Assembly: GCF_964204645.1 (NCBI RefSeq)
Contig: NC_134030.1
Span: forward strand, 907,855-971,854
Direction of reading: 5' to 3'
From: Tubulanus polymorphus
Lineage: Eukaryota; Nemertea; Palaeonemertea; Tubulaniformes; Tubulanidae
DNA length: 64,000 nucleotides
Shown here: in pieces, positions 11,096-41,235 of the stretch
Numbering within the stretch: the first letter of the stretch is position 1
How the letters are laid out: each line of letters begins with the position of its first letter
The notes under the pieces: model-generated
The model's database searches: none
What the model was told of the DNA's origin: nothing
The model's input: the letters and a program-made list of their open reading frames with translations, nothing else
Made by a program: the position numbers and the translations under genes

Positions 11096-11284
11096 AACAC
11101 CTTCAGTGATGGACACAGGGGTTCCGGATACCCACCCTCCCAAACACCTTCAGTGATGGATACCGGGGTTCCGGATACCCACCCTCCCAAACACCTTCAG
11201 TGATGGATACCGGGGTTCCGGATACCCACCCTCCCAAACACCTTCAGTGATGGATACCGGGGTTCCGGATACCCGCCCTCCCAA
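11096..11284. repeat. 47-bp tandem repeat, four copies
   Basis: The unit contains ACCTTCAGTGATGGATACCG and GGTTCCGGATACCCACCCTC. The first copy is diverged (GGACACAGG) and the rest are almost identical. Confidence 0.95.
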
Positions 11285-11699
11285 TTGAGGTTGCCCTATT
11301 TTCGATAAGAGAGAATTGGTTTAAACCTATAAATTTTACATTCATTTTCTCGGAAATTGCCTTTTTTCCAGTAGATTTCCTCAAAATATCTCACCCCTGA
11401 TGGTGGAATCCGACTTGAGATATGCCCTTTCATTCCCAAGCAGCCATCCAATCTTCCCAGATTCCACCCCTTCCGTGTCACTTATTTCCAAAAACTACGG
11501 TGGATGATCTTAGGGAAAATAAGGGAATGAGTGCCCCTTTTATTTATTGGATTTGTTAGGTCACCTTTCAAACCACACCAGCCACACCTACCGAGGACGA
11601 GACAGGGTGTTAGTAGATTCGGATGAAGGTGGATGTGAGTGGATTTAAACTAGTTTATAGTGGATGTAAGTGGATATAAACCTTTGACTATTACTGTGT

Positions 11700-11949
11700 A
11701 TATCTTAGCTATAGTACACGTGTAACGGTGCAGTGGGAGTGAACGCCGTTATCGGGAACAGCCTGAATTGTTACGGGAAGCATTGGAAGACGCACTGCTC
11801 GCTCGCAGTTCGCTCGATTCACGACGGATTTAACCTCATATTTTCATCCGATACCCGACATAAGTTCGCATACAGCTGACCAGTAGCAGGGACCGCTGTA
11901 CTGACCGATACAGGAGTCTATCGTGAGTTTCTGAAAGGCGGTAGACCAG
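11700..11949 (+). other. Candidate non-coding first exon of zinc transporter copy 2
   Basis: A stretch with higher GC than its surroundings and no simple repeat ends in ACCAG followed by GTAAGT at 11950. The coding exon of copy 2 begins at an acceptor (17155) only 16 bases before its ATG, so an upstream non-coding exon is required. This is the better of two candidates; the other ends at about 16340 before GTAAAA. The 5' boundary is a guess. Confidence 0.35.
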
Positions 11950-12867
11950 GTAAGTTGAATTTGGTGTTTCACCTCACAAGTGTAATGTGAATCACACGCA
12001 CTACACACTAGCTGTCTATGTCTATGTACACTGTTTCTATGCGTACAATATGAGAAACTCTACACGCATTTTACTAATCGTTTCGATATTTAGGTCATCG
12101 TTTAAATAAATACCGAATACTTTACCCTGCCTCACCGGGTGTTTTAGAGTTCACATTTTATACCTGGTTTCTAACAGTTGAACTTCAAATATTTTTTCAA
12201 CATCAGACATAAGTTAATCCTTTGATTTGAATAATTATCCGGATTAGGGCTAGTTGCTGGTCTAAAATCTTAAACGCTATCATACCGGCATGTAGGGGCT
12301 TCAATTGCTCAGCTATGAATGATTCAAGTCAGGAATGAATCTTTTGTGGCAACTTTCTCCAGAAAGTTTTTAAAAATTACAAACATAAAGGGTTGTAAAT
12401 CAGTTTGATTTTTCATGAACAGTCCCTTTGTAATGTGATATGTTCAGGTGTTTATTGAGAATATCTTTTCGTGTGAATATAAAGGAATGGTTTTAGTTGG
12501 AACTCGTTGTGGTCAGACACACTACATACAGCATAGTGAACTCATTCAGTAGGCCTACACTGCATAGATTATATACATCGCAGGTTTTTGTAAAGACGAC
12601 CCAAGACATAGTTTATAATCTGTCTAATGTCTATAATAAAGACATAGTTTATAATCTTATTCATTCTAAATGTGTCAAAAGTTTTGAATAAACAGGATAT
12701 GTTTAATTATCGACTAGGCGTATGATACTAAGGGCTGTCAGTTCTATTGAAAAATTAGATGCATTTAGGTTGAAATTAGCAATGAAAATTTGTTCAAAAC
12801 TTCACCGTTTTATAAACAAAAGTTTTAGGGAGAATATTCTAAGGTCATCACTCCCCCTGGATCTGCC

Positions 12868-13215
12868 ATTGTTACTAAAGTCATCTCTATTTTTTAGTCC
12901 CAATCTATATTTCTTAACTAAGTGTAAGCCATTATTTGGATAAGTTGTCACATTACTGAAGTCATCTCTATTTTTGAGTCTCAATTTGTGTTTCTAATTC
13001 AATTTACTAAGTGTGTAAGTCATCATTTGGATAAGTCGTCACATTACTGAAGTCATCTCTATTTTTGAGTCTCAATTTGTATTTCTAATTCAATTTACTA
13101 AGTGTGTAAGTCATCATTTGGATAAGTCGTCACATTTCTGAAGTCATCTCTATTTTTGAGTCTCAATTTGTATTTCTAATTCAATTTACTAAGTGTAAGT
13201 CATCATTTAGATAAG
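12868..13215. repeat. 91-bp tandem repeat, about 3.5 copies
   Basis: Each unit contains GAAGTCATCTCTATTTTTGA and TTTACTAAGTGTGTAAGTCA; the first copy is partial and diverged. Confidence 0.9.
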
Positions 13216-14607
13216 TTTCACTGTAGTTCTTGTTTTTGTAAAGACAAGGAGAGACAATGATTTGAGTAAATGATTTCTTTCAAGAACTCAAGAGTTCCCT
13301 GAATGACAGTATTCATTGGTAAAACGTATATAATCAAACAATAGTTCTCGTGAAAGTAAATTCTAGATTTTAGGTCAAAAAGCAGCAATTGAGATTTGAT
13401 AATGGGGAGAGGGGTCGACTTCACTTTGAATTGAACAAATATAATTAACCCAGATAATACAAGTACGTATTATCAATAACTGTTCTTTGATTCTTTAAAG
13501 CTTATCTCTGTTACTTATCAAATAGATCTTATCCTATATATTTTGTGTGTGCGTGAATTTTTTTTCCAAAAAATCAGTTTTCAGTTGTAAACAAACTCTG
13601 GAATATATAGTAAGTGAATAGAATAAAATTGGCTTAGTTTCAAATGTCATTTGCGTAGTTATGTTATGGCTCAGGTTTAGAACATTTAAGTTCTTGTCAA
13701 TCTCACAACATAAGACCAGTCTTAAGATTTACCGTAAGACCACTATCGGACTTTGTAAGTCACGACTGTCCAGTTGTTATTTCAAGTATTGTCTAACTCA
13801 TATCTCAAGAAGTGAACAGTAATTTTTGATAATATGTGATGGTTGTTAGGTTACAGAATTTCACTTAATTTGGCACAGTCTCAAAAGTTGTTATATCAAA
13901 TTACCCGGTATTGTCAATGACTATGACATGTCTAAATTCAGATCAAAAGGGAATTAATTTAGGACACGGTATGATGATCACCGGCCGTGATTGAACCACC
14001 AGGTCCCAGACTCCCAGTTGCCAGGTCTGCACCTACTTCAGGGACCGTAAAGAAAAAATTGAAAAATTGATATTAATTTCATATGGAATAAGTCATTCTG
14101 TCTGAAATGCTGCCTGTATTATTAGACATGGCATCATTCTCTTGTTTCAATCGATAAAAGGAGAATCTTATTTACGCTGACTGTGGCATGTGAGTAGTCC
14201 GTACACCTGGGAAGAGATCAGTCTCTTATTCTCGCTCGCTATCTTGTCCAGGTCGCCATGGAAACTGGTATTAACTCTCGCGGATCTGTCGTTGTCGACG
14301 GCGACGCAGTGAGAGAGCAGACGTATGAAGGTGTTGAAGATGAGTTGAGGAGGAAACTGAGGCAGACGGCAACGCGGGGGGGGGGGGGAGGCTGCTGTTT
14401 AACCTGGCTGGATCAGAGACAGGTTCCATAATCGAGACCTAATTCTGAAATTGGTCTTAAATCTTTAGATTGTGTTAGACTTGTCTTTATTGTAAGCCAT
14501 GTCTATAGAATCGAACGGAGGACTTAGATTTAAGTCTAACTTCACTTGATCGACAGTCATTCGGAACAGTTATATGTTTTAAGGTGATTCAGAGACTAAG
14601 TCTGAGT

Positions 14608-14722
14608 CCTGGGCCCGGTTGCACAATCTTAAATCTTGAGACTGGTCTTAAGATTGGCTATAGAACTAAGTTGGTTTTAGACTGGTCTTAAATCTAAGCC
14701 ATAACTATGCAACCAGCCCCTG
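14608..14722. mobile_element. MITE family M1, copy 1
   Basis: It begins CTGGGCCCGGTTGCACAATC and ends CTATGCAACCAGCCCCTGG, inverted-repeat ends of the M1 family, with GACTGGTCTTAAG motifs inside. A diverged partial copy follows to about 14810. Confidence 0.75.
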
Positions 14723-17117
14723 GGGCAGTTTGGCCGGTTTCATAGTCATGACTCAAGTCAAAAAGTGGTCTTGTTAGATCGGTTTTAGACTAGTCTTAAA
14801 TGGAAGCTCTGCGTAGTGCAAGTTTTCCTATGAATGCATACCGTAATGTTTCTATTGACAAAGTTGATGAGGATTTCCACCGGTCTTATATCATATCACT
14901 CTCTAAATACCGGTAATTGTTTTTAGTGAGAAGGCGGAAAGCAAATAAAATGTTTAAAAATAAAAACAAACAGACTATTGAATGAAGTGTCGAATATGTT
15001 GAATTAATCATGTTTTTTTTACCGGAGCTGTCCTATTTTTATTATCACCGCACAAAAAAACTGATTCCAGGTACTAGATTTTTCAGGTAAAATTTGCTAC
15101 AACGCGTGGTTTTGTTTGTACCGGTAGTCGTCGATGTCACGTGTGAATTAGAAACCAGTTATACACACGCACATATAGACCTAATGATTACTGAATAATG
15201 AATAGGTTTTAAAACGAAATGTATTTCTATTAGAATTCAATTGAACAACGTTGAACCTAAATTGAAGGAAATAAAGATATGATGTATTAATGATTGAAAC
15301 ATGTCTTATATTAAAAACGGCATGTCGGGACGTATGCACGGGTGGTACGTACGGGACGTATGGACGGGTGGTACGTCAGGGACGTACACTCTGGTTTATA
15401 CAGCCATGCTATAAACTTAGGGAAATATTTAATTAAACTGTTAAACATTTGATGAAACACTCCCTGAGTCTGTTGTGTAACGATGATATAAAATCCCTGC
15501 ACACTAAGAAGTAAATAAGAGTCTGAAATGTTTCCTTTGAGCTTGTGTCATTTATTCAACGTTTTCACTATATCCTACATCTTCAGAAATACTGTAATAA
15601 TAAAAAAACTATTATCCGTTTAAACAAAGAGATTTTATGAAGATGTGATTCAAACTAGGAGGTAATATGCATGATTAAACTTATCATATCTAACATCAGT
15701 CGCTCGGTTGTAGATATATATCTCTATTATTTGTTAACACAGTATTTGGTTGTGCTTAGTAGATTCTAAATAGAACAGGGGTTCCCAGGAGTCCGGTGAC
15801 TCTCAAAGCTGAAACTTTGTGGTTTAGAGTCTTTATATTTATGCAAGCAAGAGAGTCTATGAGTTAATAACATTTCGAAGGAAAAAGGACAAGCACCTTC
15901 CGTATAAAGGCACCCTATCCCACACCTCGCCCCTCCCCTTACTATTGTAAGACAGTTAACCGACTTTAAAGAATGAAATTGGTTTAGTTTGGTCGCAATA
16001 TTCAAATAACAGTCGTATGTGACTGTGCAAAAACCTGTCAAACGGTAAATAATCAAATTTCCTAGAATCGAATTCATATCAGACACTGAAACAGATAGCA
16101 GATAAGAATATCTTGTAATTGACTTATTATTTCGATAAAGTAAAGAAGATTTCGAGACTAAAAATGTGTGTTGAGGATTATTGTGGGTTTGGCAATTGTC
16201 CACGCTGGTGCAGTGCTGCGTAATGTCTCATTCATTCAGCTCAGATCGGAACTATCCAGCGCCGAGTACTGACATACACAACACTCTCTCGGATTATTAT
16301 AGTTTACTCATTGATCATAACGCTTTATTCTGCTTAAAAGGTAAAATAATGATATGAAAATTTAAACTTTCTAAACAAATCTATTTTCATATTGATGATT
16401 TTCAGCAGATCATTGACTTGAGTCATGAGTAAATTGATCGCAATTTTTGTTTTAAATCTTTTCTCTATTTAATAAACATAAAGCGCAAAGATTATTACAC
16501 TTAAAATATTACGCTTTATAACAAAATGCTTCGTAACTTTTTTCATAAACTTTAAAGTTTTCAATGATTTCCATTTGTTTCGGTGAAGCAAGAAGGAATT
16601 TGTCAACACATTTAGATGATCGAGCTTAAAAATGTTGCGCTACATAAGAAAATGATTCATTACTTTTTTCATGTTAAGAGTTTTTGAAAAACGATATATC
16701 AAAGCAAGAAATCAACAGTATTTTGTATTTTGTAAATACGAATCACCCGGGCACCACCTTTGTTTTACAAACTATTTTCTTTACGCCTGTTTTGTGTTGG
16801 AGATTTTCAATTATTTCACTTTATTGATGTCTGAAATCTCAAAGAAATGTCAGGAGCTAAGATTTCAGTTGTGGGATTTTTATAAAGTTTTTTTAGTTTA
16901 CTTATATCAAGTGTCAAAGATTTTTATCGATTTCACTTAATTTGATAATAATAATAATAATAGTAATGAAAATAATTTATTATCTAAAAATCTCAAAGAA
17001 ATATTTCTGAAATGTAATGTTTTAGTTGCGAAAGCTTCGATCTCAAATCTCTTTACAAAATATGTATATATTTCCTAAAAAGGGAGTTCATCATGCACCT
17101 GTATTTAAACACACTCA

Positions 17118-17149
<32 letters not shown>

Positions 17150-17157
17150 TTTCAGTG

Positions 17158-17171
17158 ATGATATCGCAACA

Positions 17172-17184
<13 letters not shown>
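17158..17184 (+). promoter_or_regulatory. Upstream ORF overlapping the start of zinc transporter copy 2
   Basis: An ATG at 17158, two bases into the exon that starts at 17156, opens an eight-codon frame (MISQQWRS) ending at TAG 17182-17184. It overlaps the main ATG at 17172 in another frame. Ribosomes starting there would miss the main start. The main start is supported by the signal peptide that follows. Confidence 0.5.
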
Positions 17185-34277
<17,093 letters not shown>

Positions 34278-34614
34278 CAATCGTATCCGTAACTATAACA
34301 ACAACTCAACAATCGCAGCAATGACAACGACTCCGCGTACCTCGCGTGTTACCGTAGTAACAATTTCCTTTTCGTATTCGGAGCTGGCGTGTTGCCAAAA
34401 ATAGTGCGAATTGCTCAACTTTTACCCAAAAAGAGAAGAAAAGAGTAGAGATAGGAGAGAGGAGAGAGAGGAGGAGAGAGAGGATTGTAAATTACTCGTC
34501 ATCCACACTCAGCAAGCATATCACACACTCACATACAACAAACAGAGTAAAATCAAAGAATCGATGAAAGATGTACATATCAAATATCGCATCATTCCTT
34601 AACGTTTACTGGAA

Positions 34615-35316
34615 ATACAGAGATATCAGATACACATCATTGATATATCCCTATCGGATACACGTCATTGATATATCCCTATCAGATACACGTCATTGAT
34701 ATATCCCTATCGGATACACGTCATTGATATATCCCTATCAGATACACGTCATTGATATATCCCTATCGGATACACGTCATTGATATATCCCTATCGGATA
34801 CACGTCATTGATATATCCCTATCAGATACATGTCATTGATATATCCCTATCGGATACACATCATTGATATATCCCTATCGGATACACATCATTGATATAT
34901 CCCTATCGGATACACATCATTGATATATCCCTATCGGATACACATCATTGATATATCCCTATCAGATACACATCATTGATATATCCCTATCAGATACACA
35001 TCATTGATATATCCCTATCGGATACACGTCATTGATATATCCCTATCGGATACACATGATTGATATATCCCTATCAGATACACATCATTGATATATCCCT
35101 ATCAGATACACATGATTGATATATCCCTATCAGATACACATCATTGATATATCCCTATCAGATACACGTCATTGATATATCCCTATCAGATACACGTCAT
35201 TGATATATCCCTATCGGATACACGTCATTGATATATCCCTATCAGATACACGTCATTGATATATCCCTATCGGATACACGTCATTGATATATCCCTATCG
35301 GATACACGTCATTGAA
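34615..35316. repeat. 28-bp minisatellite, about 25 copies, just after zinc transporter copy 2
   Basis: The unit is CGGATACACGTCATTGATAT plus ATCCCTAT. Variation is limited to CGG/CAG and ACG/ACA/ATG positions. It may lie in the 3' UTR. Confidence 0.96.
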
Positions 35317-35814
35317 AGTTACTTCAAGATAGGATGGATGTGGCTGATAAACCGATGTATTCTTAGTGATTGAGGTAATAAATATTGATGATATCTCAAA
35401 GTTTATTCATCTGAAAGTTTAGAGATTTATGTAAATCTCATCTTCAGGGAAACAGTAAATATGTAACGGTTGTTATTCATTATAGCAAGGGATGTTGAGA
35501 TTCAATGATAGAACAAAAGATATCTGATTGTGAGATCTCATCGAGATATCTTTGATCTAAATCTCAGATCAGATATTCAGAAATACTATATGAGATATCA
35601 GAATTTATAATTGAATATTTGTGATATTTTTTTATGTTAAACTATTTTTCGTGGTCATCATATTGTCTTCCATTCTTTAAATGTATAAATGAATTAATTA
35701 ATTCCTGTTATTAATTCTTTATTCTTTTTGATTCTGATTATGAAAGTTTTATTATTAGTTTTTAGTCGATCGATTAATTTGAAATGATTTTGTCGTTATG
35801 ATTTGTAGAAAATC

Positions 35815-35960
35815 TATATCGGCAGGGATTCGAACTTGATGGTGTTGTGAGGCAGCCATGGCATGGAATGCGAGTGCATGTATGACTTAGCCTTTGCACC
35901 CGTGCAACTGGGACTAATCTCGCTGGTCTTCCTACTATGACAGTCTCAGAATTCCATCAG
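35815..35960 (-). mobile_element. tRNA-like SINE candidate
   Basis: On the minus strand AAGTTCGAATCCCTGCCGA resembles a tRNA B box (GGTTCGAATCC), following AGACCAGCGAGATTAGTCCC. A related piece with GATTCGAACCTGATGGCAT is in the CYP20 gene at about 55420. No poly-A tail or target duplication was identified. Confidence 0.4.
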
Positions 35961-36482
35961 TTTCAAATCCCTGGCAAAGGAGGATGATATCGTGTTCGCT
36001 GCTACATCGCAGCGCCACCTAATTGGATTTCAAGGAACTATATTCATTGTACTCTCAAGTGCCACCTGCTGGGATTTCAATAAACCGTTGTATTTTATAG
36101 AATCTATCACTGGCTCATTACTGATTATAACGATTCTGCATTCAACATTTATTAATGGAAAGAGATTTGAGCGGGTGGGTGGAAGGTGATATTCCCCCTC
36201 ATTGGGTGAAATATCTCTTATCTGAAAATACCTAATGACTGATCAGAAGTGCTTTAAATGCCTTTCTTTCAATGTTTGTGAAATTGAATATCAATTCAGG
36301 TATCGAGAGAGATTGTATACTCATACTCAGATAGATACATTTAATTAGTTAATGCAATATTTTGTTTGTATAATGCAGATATTTCTTTAAATTCATGTAA
36401 CACTTGTTTATTTAACGTAACTGTGATAAGTGATGTATTCCGGTAATATCTTCTCTGTTCATGGACACATAATCAAAATATT

Positions 36483-36690
36483 TCAAATGTAACAATCTTG
36501 GTTATGGTGTAACAACCTTGGTAATGGTGTAACAACCTTGGTTATGGCGTAACAACCTTGGTTATGATGTTACAATCTTGGTTACGGCGTAACAACTTTG
36601 GTTACTATGTTACAATCTTGGTTATAGTGTAACTATCTTGGTTACAGTGTAACAATCTTATGATGTAACAATCTTAGTTACAATGTAACA
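36483..36690. repeat. 19-20 bp tandem repeat
   Basis: Units resemble GTAACAACCTTGGTTATGGT, about ten imperfect copies. Confidence 0.9.
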
Positions 36691-38887
36691 ATTAATCACA
36701 TGTCTGTAAGATCAATGAGATACCTTACATTTCGAACAACTTATAGAATAGAAAATAGAAAATTTTGGTCTTAAATGAATCTCTCAGAATTTTCTGTAGT
36801 AATGATTCCTTCTCTGTTGGTGACAGCATCCGATTATTTCTTAGAACATGGTTGATAATGATGAAATATAATGTAACTTGTATTTGGATGGGGGGGGGGG
36901 GTTATAGAGGTAGTTATTGGGAGGTCAGTTGGGAGGGCGGTTTCACCTCACTCATTACGTGCTTATGTTTTGCTAGTTATAATGTGTTTTCTAGTATTTT
37001 GTTGTGTAATATCAATGCATTTAGTTTCTATATACAATAATGTTAATGATAACCAGAGAATAAACAACCGGGTTTTCTACTTAACTTCAATTATTATTAG
37101 ATATATATATATATATTAATATTAATATTAATATTGTATTTTTTGATTGTAAATATTAACGTGTGTATCGTGTAAATGTTTGTGTCCGATTGGATGAATT
37201 TAAAACGTTTTAAATGAAAATCTTCGCAAATATTAGAATATTATCTCCAGATATTTTCGAGACTTTCATGACTCAATTCGTTTTTGTGAAATAGTAATGT
37301 TTGAAAATGATTTGATTGTTTATTGCTCAGCCTGCGAAATGCTCATAATAGAAAAAAAACAGCCTCGATTTATTTTGTGATTCAATTTAATTGTAGCGTT
37401 TATTTTTTACATTGTAACCATTTCTAAACAGTAGTTACAACTAAATGAATTAGTTACAATGTATTATGAAATCCCACATTAAGAATACTTGAAATGTCTC
37501 TTTGGAAATGTCTCTTTGAGCTAATATTTAATTAAACTTTTCAACTATATCCTAATAATCATTTTCAGGGATACTGATGTTGTCCTCATTATAACCATTG
37601 ATGAAACATTCTGAGTTTGTGTTGTGAAGATAATATAAAATTCCTGCATACTAAGAGTTTATACGAGAAATATTTCCATGAACTCAATGTTTATTCCATG
37701 TTTCGACTTAAACCCGATAGTCATCTTCAGGAATACTGACCAGACTAAATTATGTTTTTTTCGAATAGACCACCGTTTCATGGACAATTATCCGACTTAA
37801 TTTTTCTTTCTTACTGTGCAGAGATTTTATTATATAGTTTCAAACAGAAACTCAAGAGTTTTTCACTTACAATTCAACCAATAGTTCGAAATGTAATTAA
37901 TATTGATAACTAATTGGTTTATTTCGTGTAAATATTGTGAAAATTGAAACAAGTTTTAATTAATGTTGATATATCAATACATATCAATATATAGATATAT
38001 TTTACTGGCATAATTTCAGATATATCGAAAATCAATAATACACGAGCATAATTCAAATCAATAATATCAGTGCTTCCAGTGTATTGGTCGTCATATCAAC
38101 AACGATCGTCATTGTTAATTCAGGTCCAGTAGTAGATTATAACAACGCCTACCACCGGGTGGCGTTAGCGTAGTAATTGATTGTCAAATGTCAAATTCTA
38201 GTCGAAAAACATGTGATAACAAAAAATGAAAATGAATGATTATGTAAGAAAGTATAATTTGCGATGACAAAATTGGTATATTGTGTATAAAGGAATGATA
38301 ATTGTAGTGTTTGATAGTGTTGTAAGTGTTTCCCAACCCCCCGGTTCCAGCCACCCCCCTGATCGAGTCGACCCCCTTTTCTCTTTTCAATTTGCTCCTT
38401 GTATATACAATACGTAACATTGACAGTAATAATGTATCATTGTAATCTAATGAACTGATAAAAATCGTGTCATATTTGCATAATATAAAGTTATATATAG
38501 TACTGACTCTGTGGGGTGTGTCGTGGGGTGAAGGTCAACATGGGGTTTGGAGAACTTTAGGGGATCTGAATAGACTAGGGGTAGGGCGAGTGAGGGATTG
38601 ACAAGACAAATAGGGTTACGGGGTATCAAGGTTATAGGGAGTAAGTAGGGCTATATGGGGATTGTACCTGGGCATGATGGGTTAGTAATGGGGTTCTATG
38701 GGGTTCCCAGGTTAAAGGCCTGGGATTTAAATATATATTGTATATATTGATAGGTGCTATTCAACCAGTGAATAAACAATGAATAAATGAAAACGAATTT
38801 CTTCTTCTTGTTTTTGAATTTTCTTATGAAGTAATCGTGAATAATTGTCGTTGGTGGTTTTAGACTTTATCAAAGAATTTTAGGTAT

Positions 38888-39215
38888 TTGAAAGAAAATC
38901 TATATTACTCGCGTGCCATAGTTAGATGCAATATCACACTCCGTCAAGTGCTGCCCCTTTACAAATCGTTAGCGGTGAATCTGAGAACTAAATTTGTACT
39001 CGCATGCCACAACAGGAATATCGAACTATTTCAGTTTTCGACCGTCGGATGCTGCCCCTATATTAACGATTAGTGGCAAAACTGTGAACTAACTTATAGC
39101 TCGCGTGCCGCAGTAGAATCATACCGAGTTCATTTAAATCTTGACCGTTTGGTGCTGCCGCTACGATAATAAGTAGTGGTGAATCTGTGAACTAACTACT
39201 TGCGTGCCACAGTTG
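38888..39215. repeat. 100-bp tandem copies of the GTGCTGCC dispersed repeat
   Basis: Three units contain CTCGCGTGCC, GTCAAGTGCTGCCCC and GGTGAATCTGTGAACTAACT. Single or paired relatives occur at 44450-44525, 50620-50820 and 58580-58745. Confidence 0.8.
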
Positions 39216-39607
39216 GAATATCGAGATAAGCTCGTTATGCAGCTGTGACGCAGAATCTAGTTTCAGATCAAACATTGAATAAAAAAGCCACTAAATCATA
39301 GTTTAATGACACTGGGTGATTCGTGGGTATCAAAATATATATGCCATGAATTATATTGAATACGGTTTAGTAGTTGGATTTCTGGTGACGGTAGTTACTT
39401 CAAGCTGTTACGCGCGCTTAAAGTAATCCCAATTAAAACGTATTTAAGTTAAATAGTCTATAGTTTTCGTACATGCACCGCAGGGGACTGAGTGATATCT
39501 GCTGACATACAGCACCCCCAGGACGTTCTTCTTTAGTGTTCTTACAGTATTTGACTACAAGGGACAGTACACAGAAACCCCGGATCTAACTTAAGTTACC
39601 TCACGGT

Positions 39608-39741
39608 ACTAGCCGTTCCATAGTCAAGACCAAAGGTGGTCTTGAATCTTAAGACTGGTCTTAAGCTGTTAGATCAGCTATAGGACTAAGTTGGTTTTAG
39701 AACGGTCTTAAGTCTATGCCCTGACTATGGAACCAGCCCCT
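39608..39741. mobile_element. MITE family M1, copy 4
   Basis: From TAGCCGTTCCATAGTCAAG to CTATGGAACCAGCCCCTGG, with AAGACTGGTCTTAAGC inside. Confidence 0.75.
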
Positions 39742-40391
39742 GGAGCCCACGACGTAACTCATGTTACCCCGAAGCAGTAAACTACCCACAGTAGCTCTAG
39801 ACGAACTTATACAGCTCCTCAGTATCCTAGTGGCGCGTTGTCATAGTATCATTACATCCAGGTTTCCTAAGCTACCTTTTAGTGCAACAAGTCACTGACA
39901 GTCGCCAGGCCGACCTACGCCCGGATACAGAGCCTGGGTAAGATTCATAGAACTGGGCCCCTCGCTGAAGATTTGTAAATAGAAAAATGATTCTTTTTTC
40001 TCATTCTTCCAGTTATAAAAACAATCACATCGAATAGTCCAGCCGGATTTTAGGCCTATATCAATGCGGGAAATTTTGATAATGTTTTTTCATAGTGATT
40101 TATGTAATTTTTCATAAATAATTCAGGAATCATTACATCAACATGTGACAAGACTTATATACAATACAAACACTAAACAGCTCTTTGCCACTGAGCCGCG
40201 CGCGCGCACGTCATAATGCCAGATGTTTAAAATCGATAATTTACCGATCCGATATTCTCTATATAGAAACTCTGTTCTTCATAAACGGCTTTAGTTCGAA
40301 TGAAAATTTGATTGGTTTTTCTGCAGTTGTTACTGTGTGCATGTTGTTGTTGTTTTGTGAGGTCCGCGCGTGACACTTCGTCATCAGCACT

Positions 40392-40605
40392 GTGATACTC
40401 TGGTGATACTCTGGTGATACTCTGGTGATACTCTGGTGATACTCTGGTGATACTCTGTGAGACTCTGTGAGACTCTGGTGATACTCTGGTGATACTCTGG
40501 TGATACTCTGTGAGACTCTGTGAGACTCTGTGATACTCTGGTGATACTCTGGTGATACTCTGTGAGACTCTGTGATACTCCGTGATACTCTGTGATACTC
40601 TATGA
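40392..40605. repeat. 10-11 bp tandem repeat (TGATACTCTGG)
   Basis: Units TGATACTCTGG and TGAGACTCTG alternate over about 210 bases. Confidence 0.95.
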
Positions 40606-41155
40606 GATACGTATATGACTGAATCAGCACAGTTTGATTTCAGGTTAGTAGTTCTATAGGTAGTTTAAGATGTAGTGTGGTTTGAAAGGGTTAGGTTGAG
40701 GGCGGTAATTTGAGGAGGGAGGGGGGGTGTAGTTTGAAAGGGGTAGTTTGAGACTCAATTTCAGCTGAGTAAGCCATCGGGTTAAAGTAAGTACCGGTCT
40801 ATAAATCTCGTCCCATGAAAATCAACTTGGAATTGAACTCAGTTCAGTAAATTCTGACACCCCTGATTTGCATATCTAATGCAAAGCAGACCTGAAAATT
40901 GAACTTGAAATTGAACTCTAAAACTCTCTAAAATTAGATTTCACTGTTACATAGGTAAAAATATAGGGGGTCTATGGCGAAGGGGTTCGTGATTAGACCG
41001 ACAAAATACCAATTTAGTAAATTCTGACTCTCCTAATTTGCATATCTTATGCAAATAAGTTCTGAAAATCAACTTGAAATTGAAGCTGTGTATTCGGTTT
41101 CACTGTTACAAACACACATCAATGTGTCATATTGATTGTTTATTTAACGTGTCAC

Positions 41156-41160
<5 letters not shown>

Positions 41161-41216
<56 letters not shown>
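41161..41216 (+). repeat. (TC)27 tract directly before the start of the fusion gene
   Basis: A perfect TC run ends 19 bases before the ATG at 41236 and is followed by GCGCTCACCAGAATG. It could be the polypyrimidine tract of a 3' splice site in the 5' UTR, or part of the promoter. Confidence 0.9.
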
Positions 41217-41220
<4 letters not shown>

Positions 41221-41235
41221 CCCGCGCTCACCAGA

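Larger units (their letters stand above)
7465..11699. other. Intergenic region between the two zinc transporter genes
   Basis: The 3' UTR of copy 1 must start here, but no single polyadenylation site can be chosen; AATAAA occurs at about 10728. The region holds a hAT-like element (8128-8273), a GGGATCATT element (8530-8696), two minisatellites and AT-rich DNA. No coding exon was recognised. Confidence 0.7.
11950..17155. other. Region before the coding part of zinc transporter copy 2
   Basis: If the first exon is at about 11700-11949 this is its intron. It holds a 91-bp repeat, a MITE (14608-14722) with a partial relative after it, a piece of the dispersed CAACGTTTCGAC element (15440-15600) and much AT-rich DNA. 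Short open frames here (for example 16671-16940) have no recognisable features. A (TA)14 run at 17122-17149 precedes the acceptor. Confidence 0.5.
34278..41160. other. Intergenic region between zinc transporter copy 2 and the fusion gene
   Basis: The 3' UTR of copy 2 begins here. The region carries three minisatellites, an M1 MITE, a tRNA-like SINE candidate (35815-35960), the 100-bp GTGCTGCC repeat, fragments of the CAACGTTTCGAC element (37495-37745) and AT-rich DNA. AATAAA signals occur at about 37059 and 38771. I saw no coding exon. Confidence 0.7.

Noticed and set aside
16203-16340. Alternative non-coding first exon for zinc transporter copy 2 ending before GTAAAA
   Set aside because: The donor is weaker and the composition less distinct than at 11700-11949; it is kept only as a possibility in that entry.
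16671-16940. 89-residue open frame in AT-rich DNA
   Set aside because: There are no splice signals in phase, no homology, and a composition like the surrounding non-coding DNA.
34615-35316. Regular 28-bp repeats resembling a CRISPR array at a glance
   Set aside because: There are no unique spacers between repeats, and the surroundings are clearly eukaryotic; it is a minisatellite.
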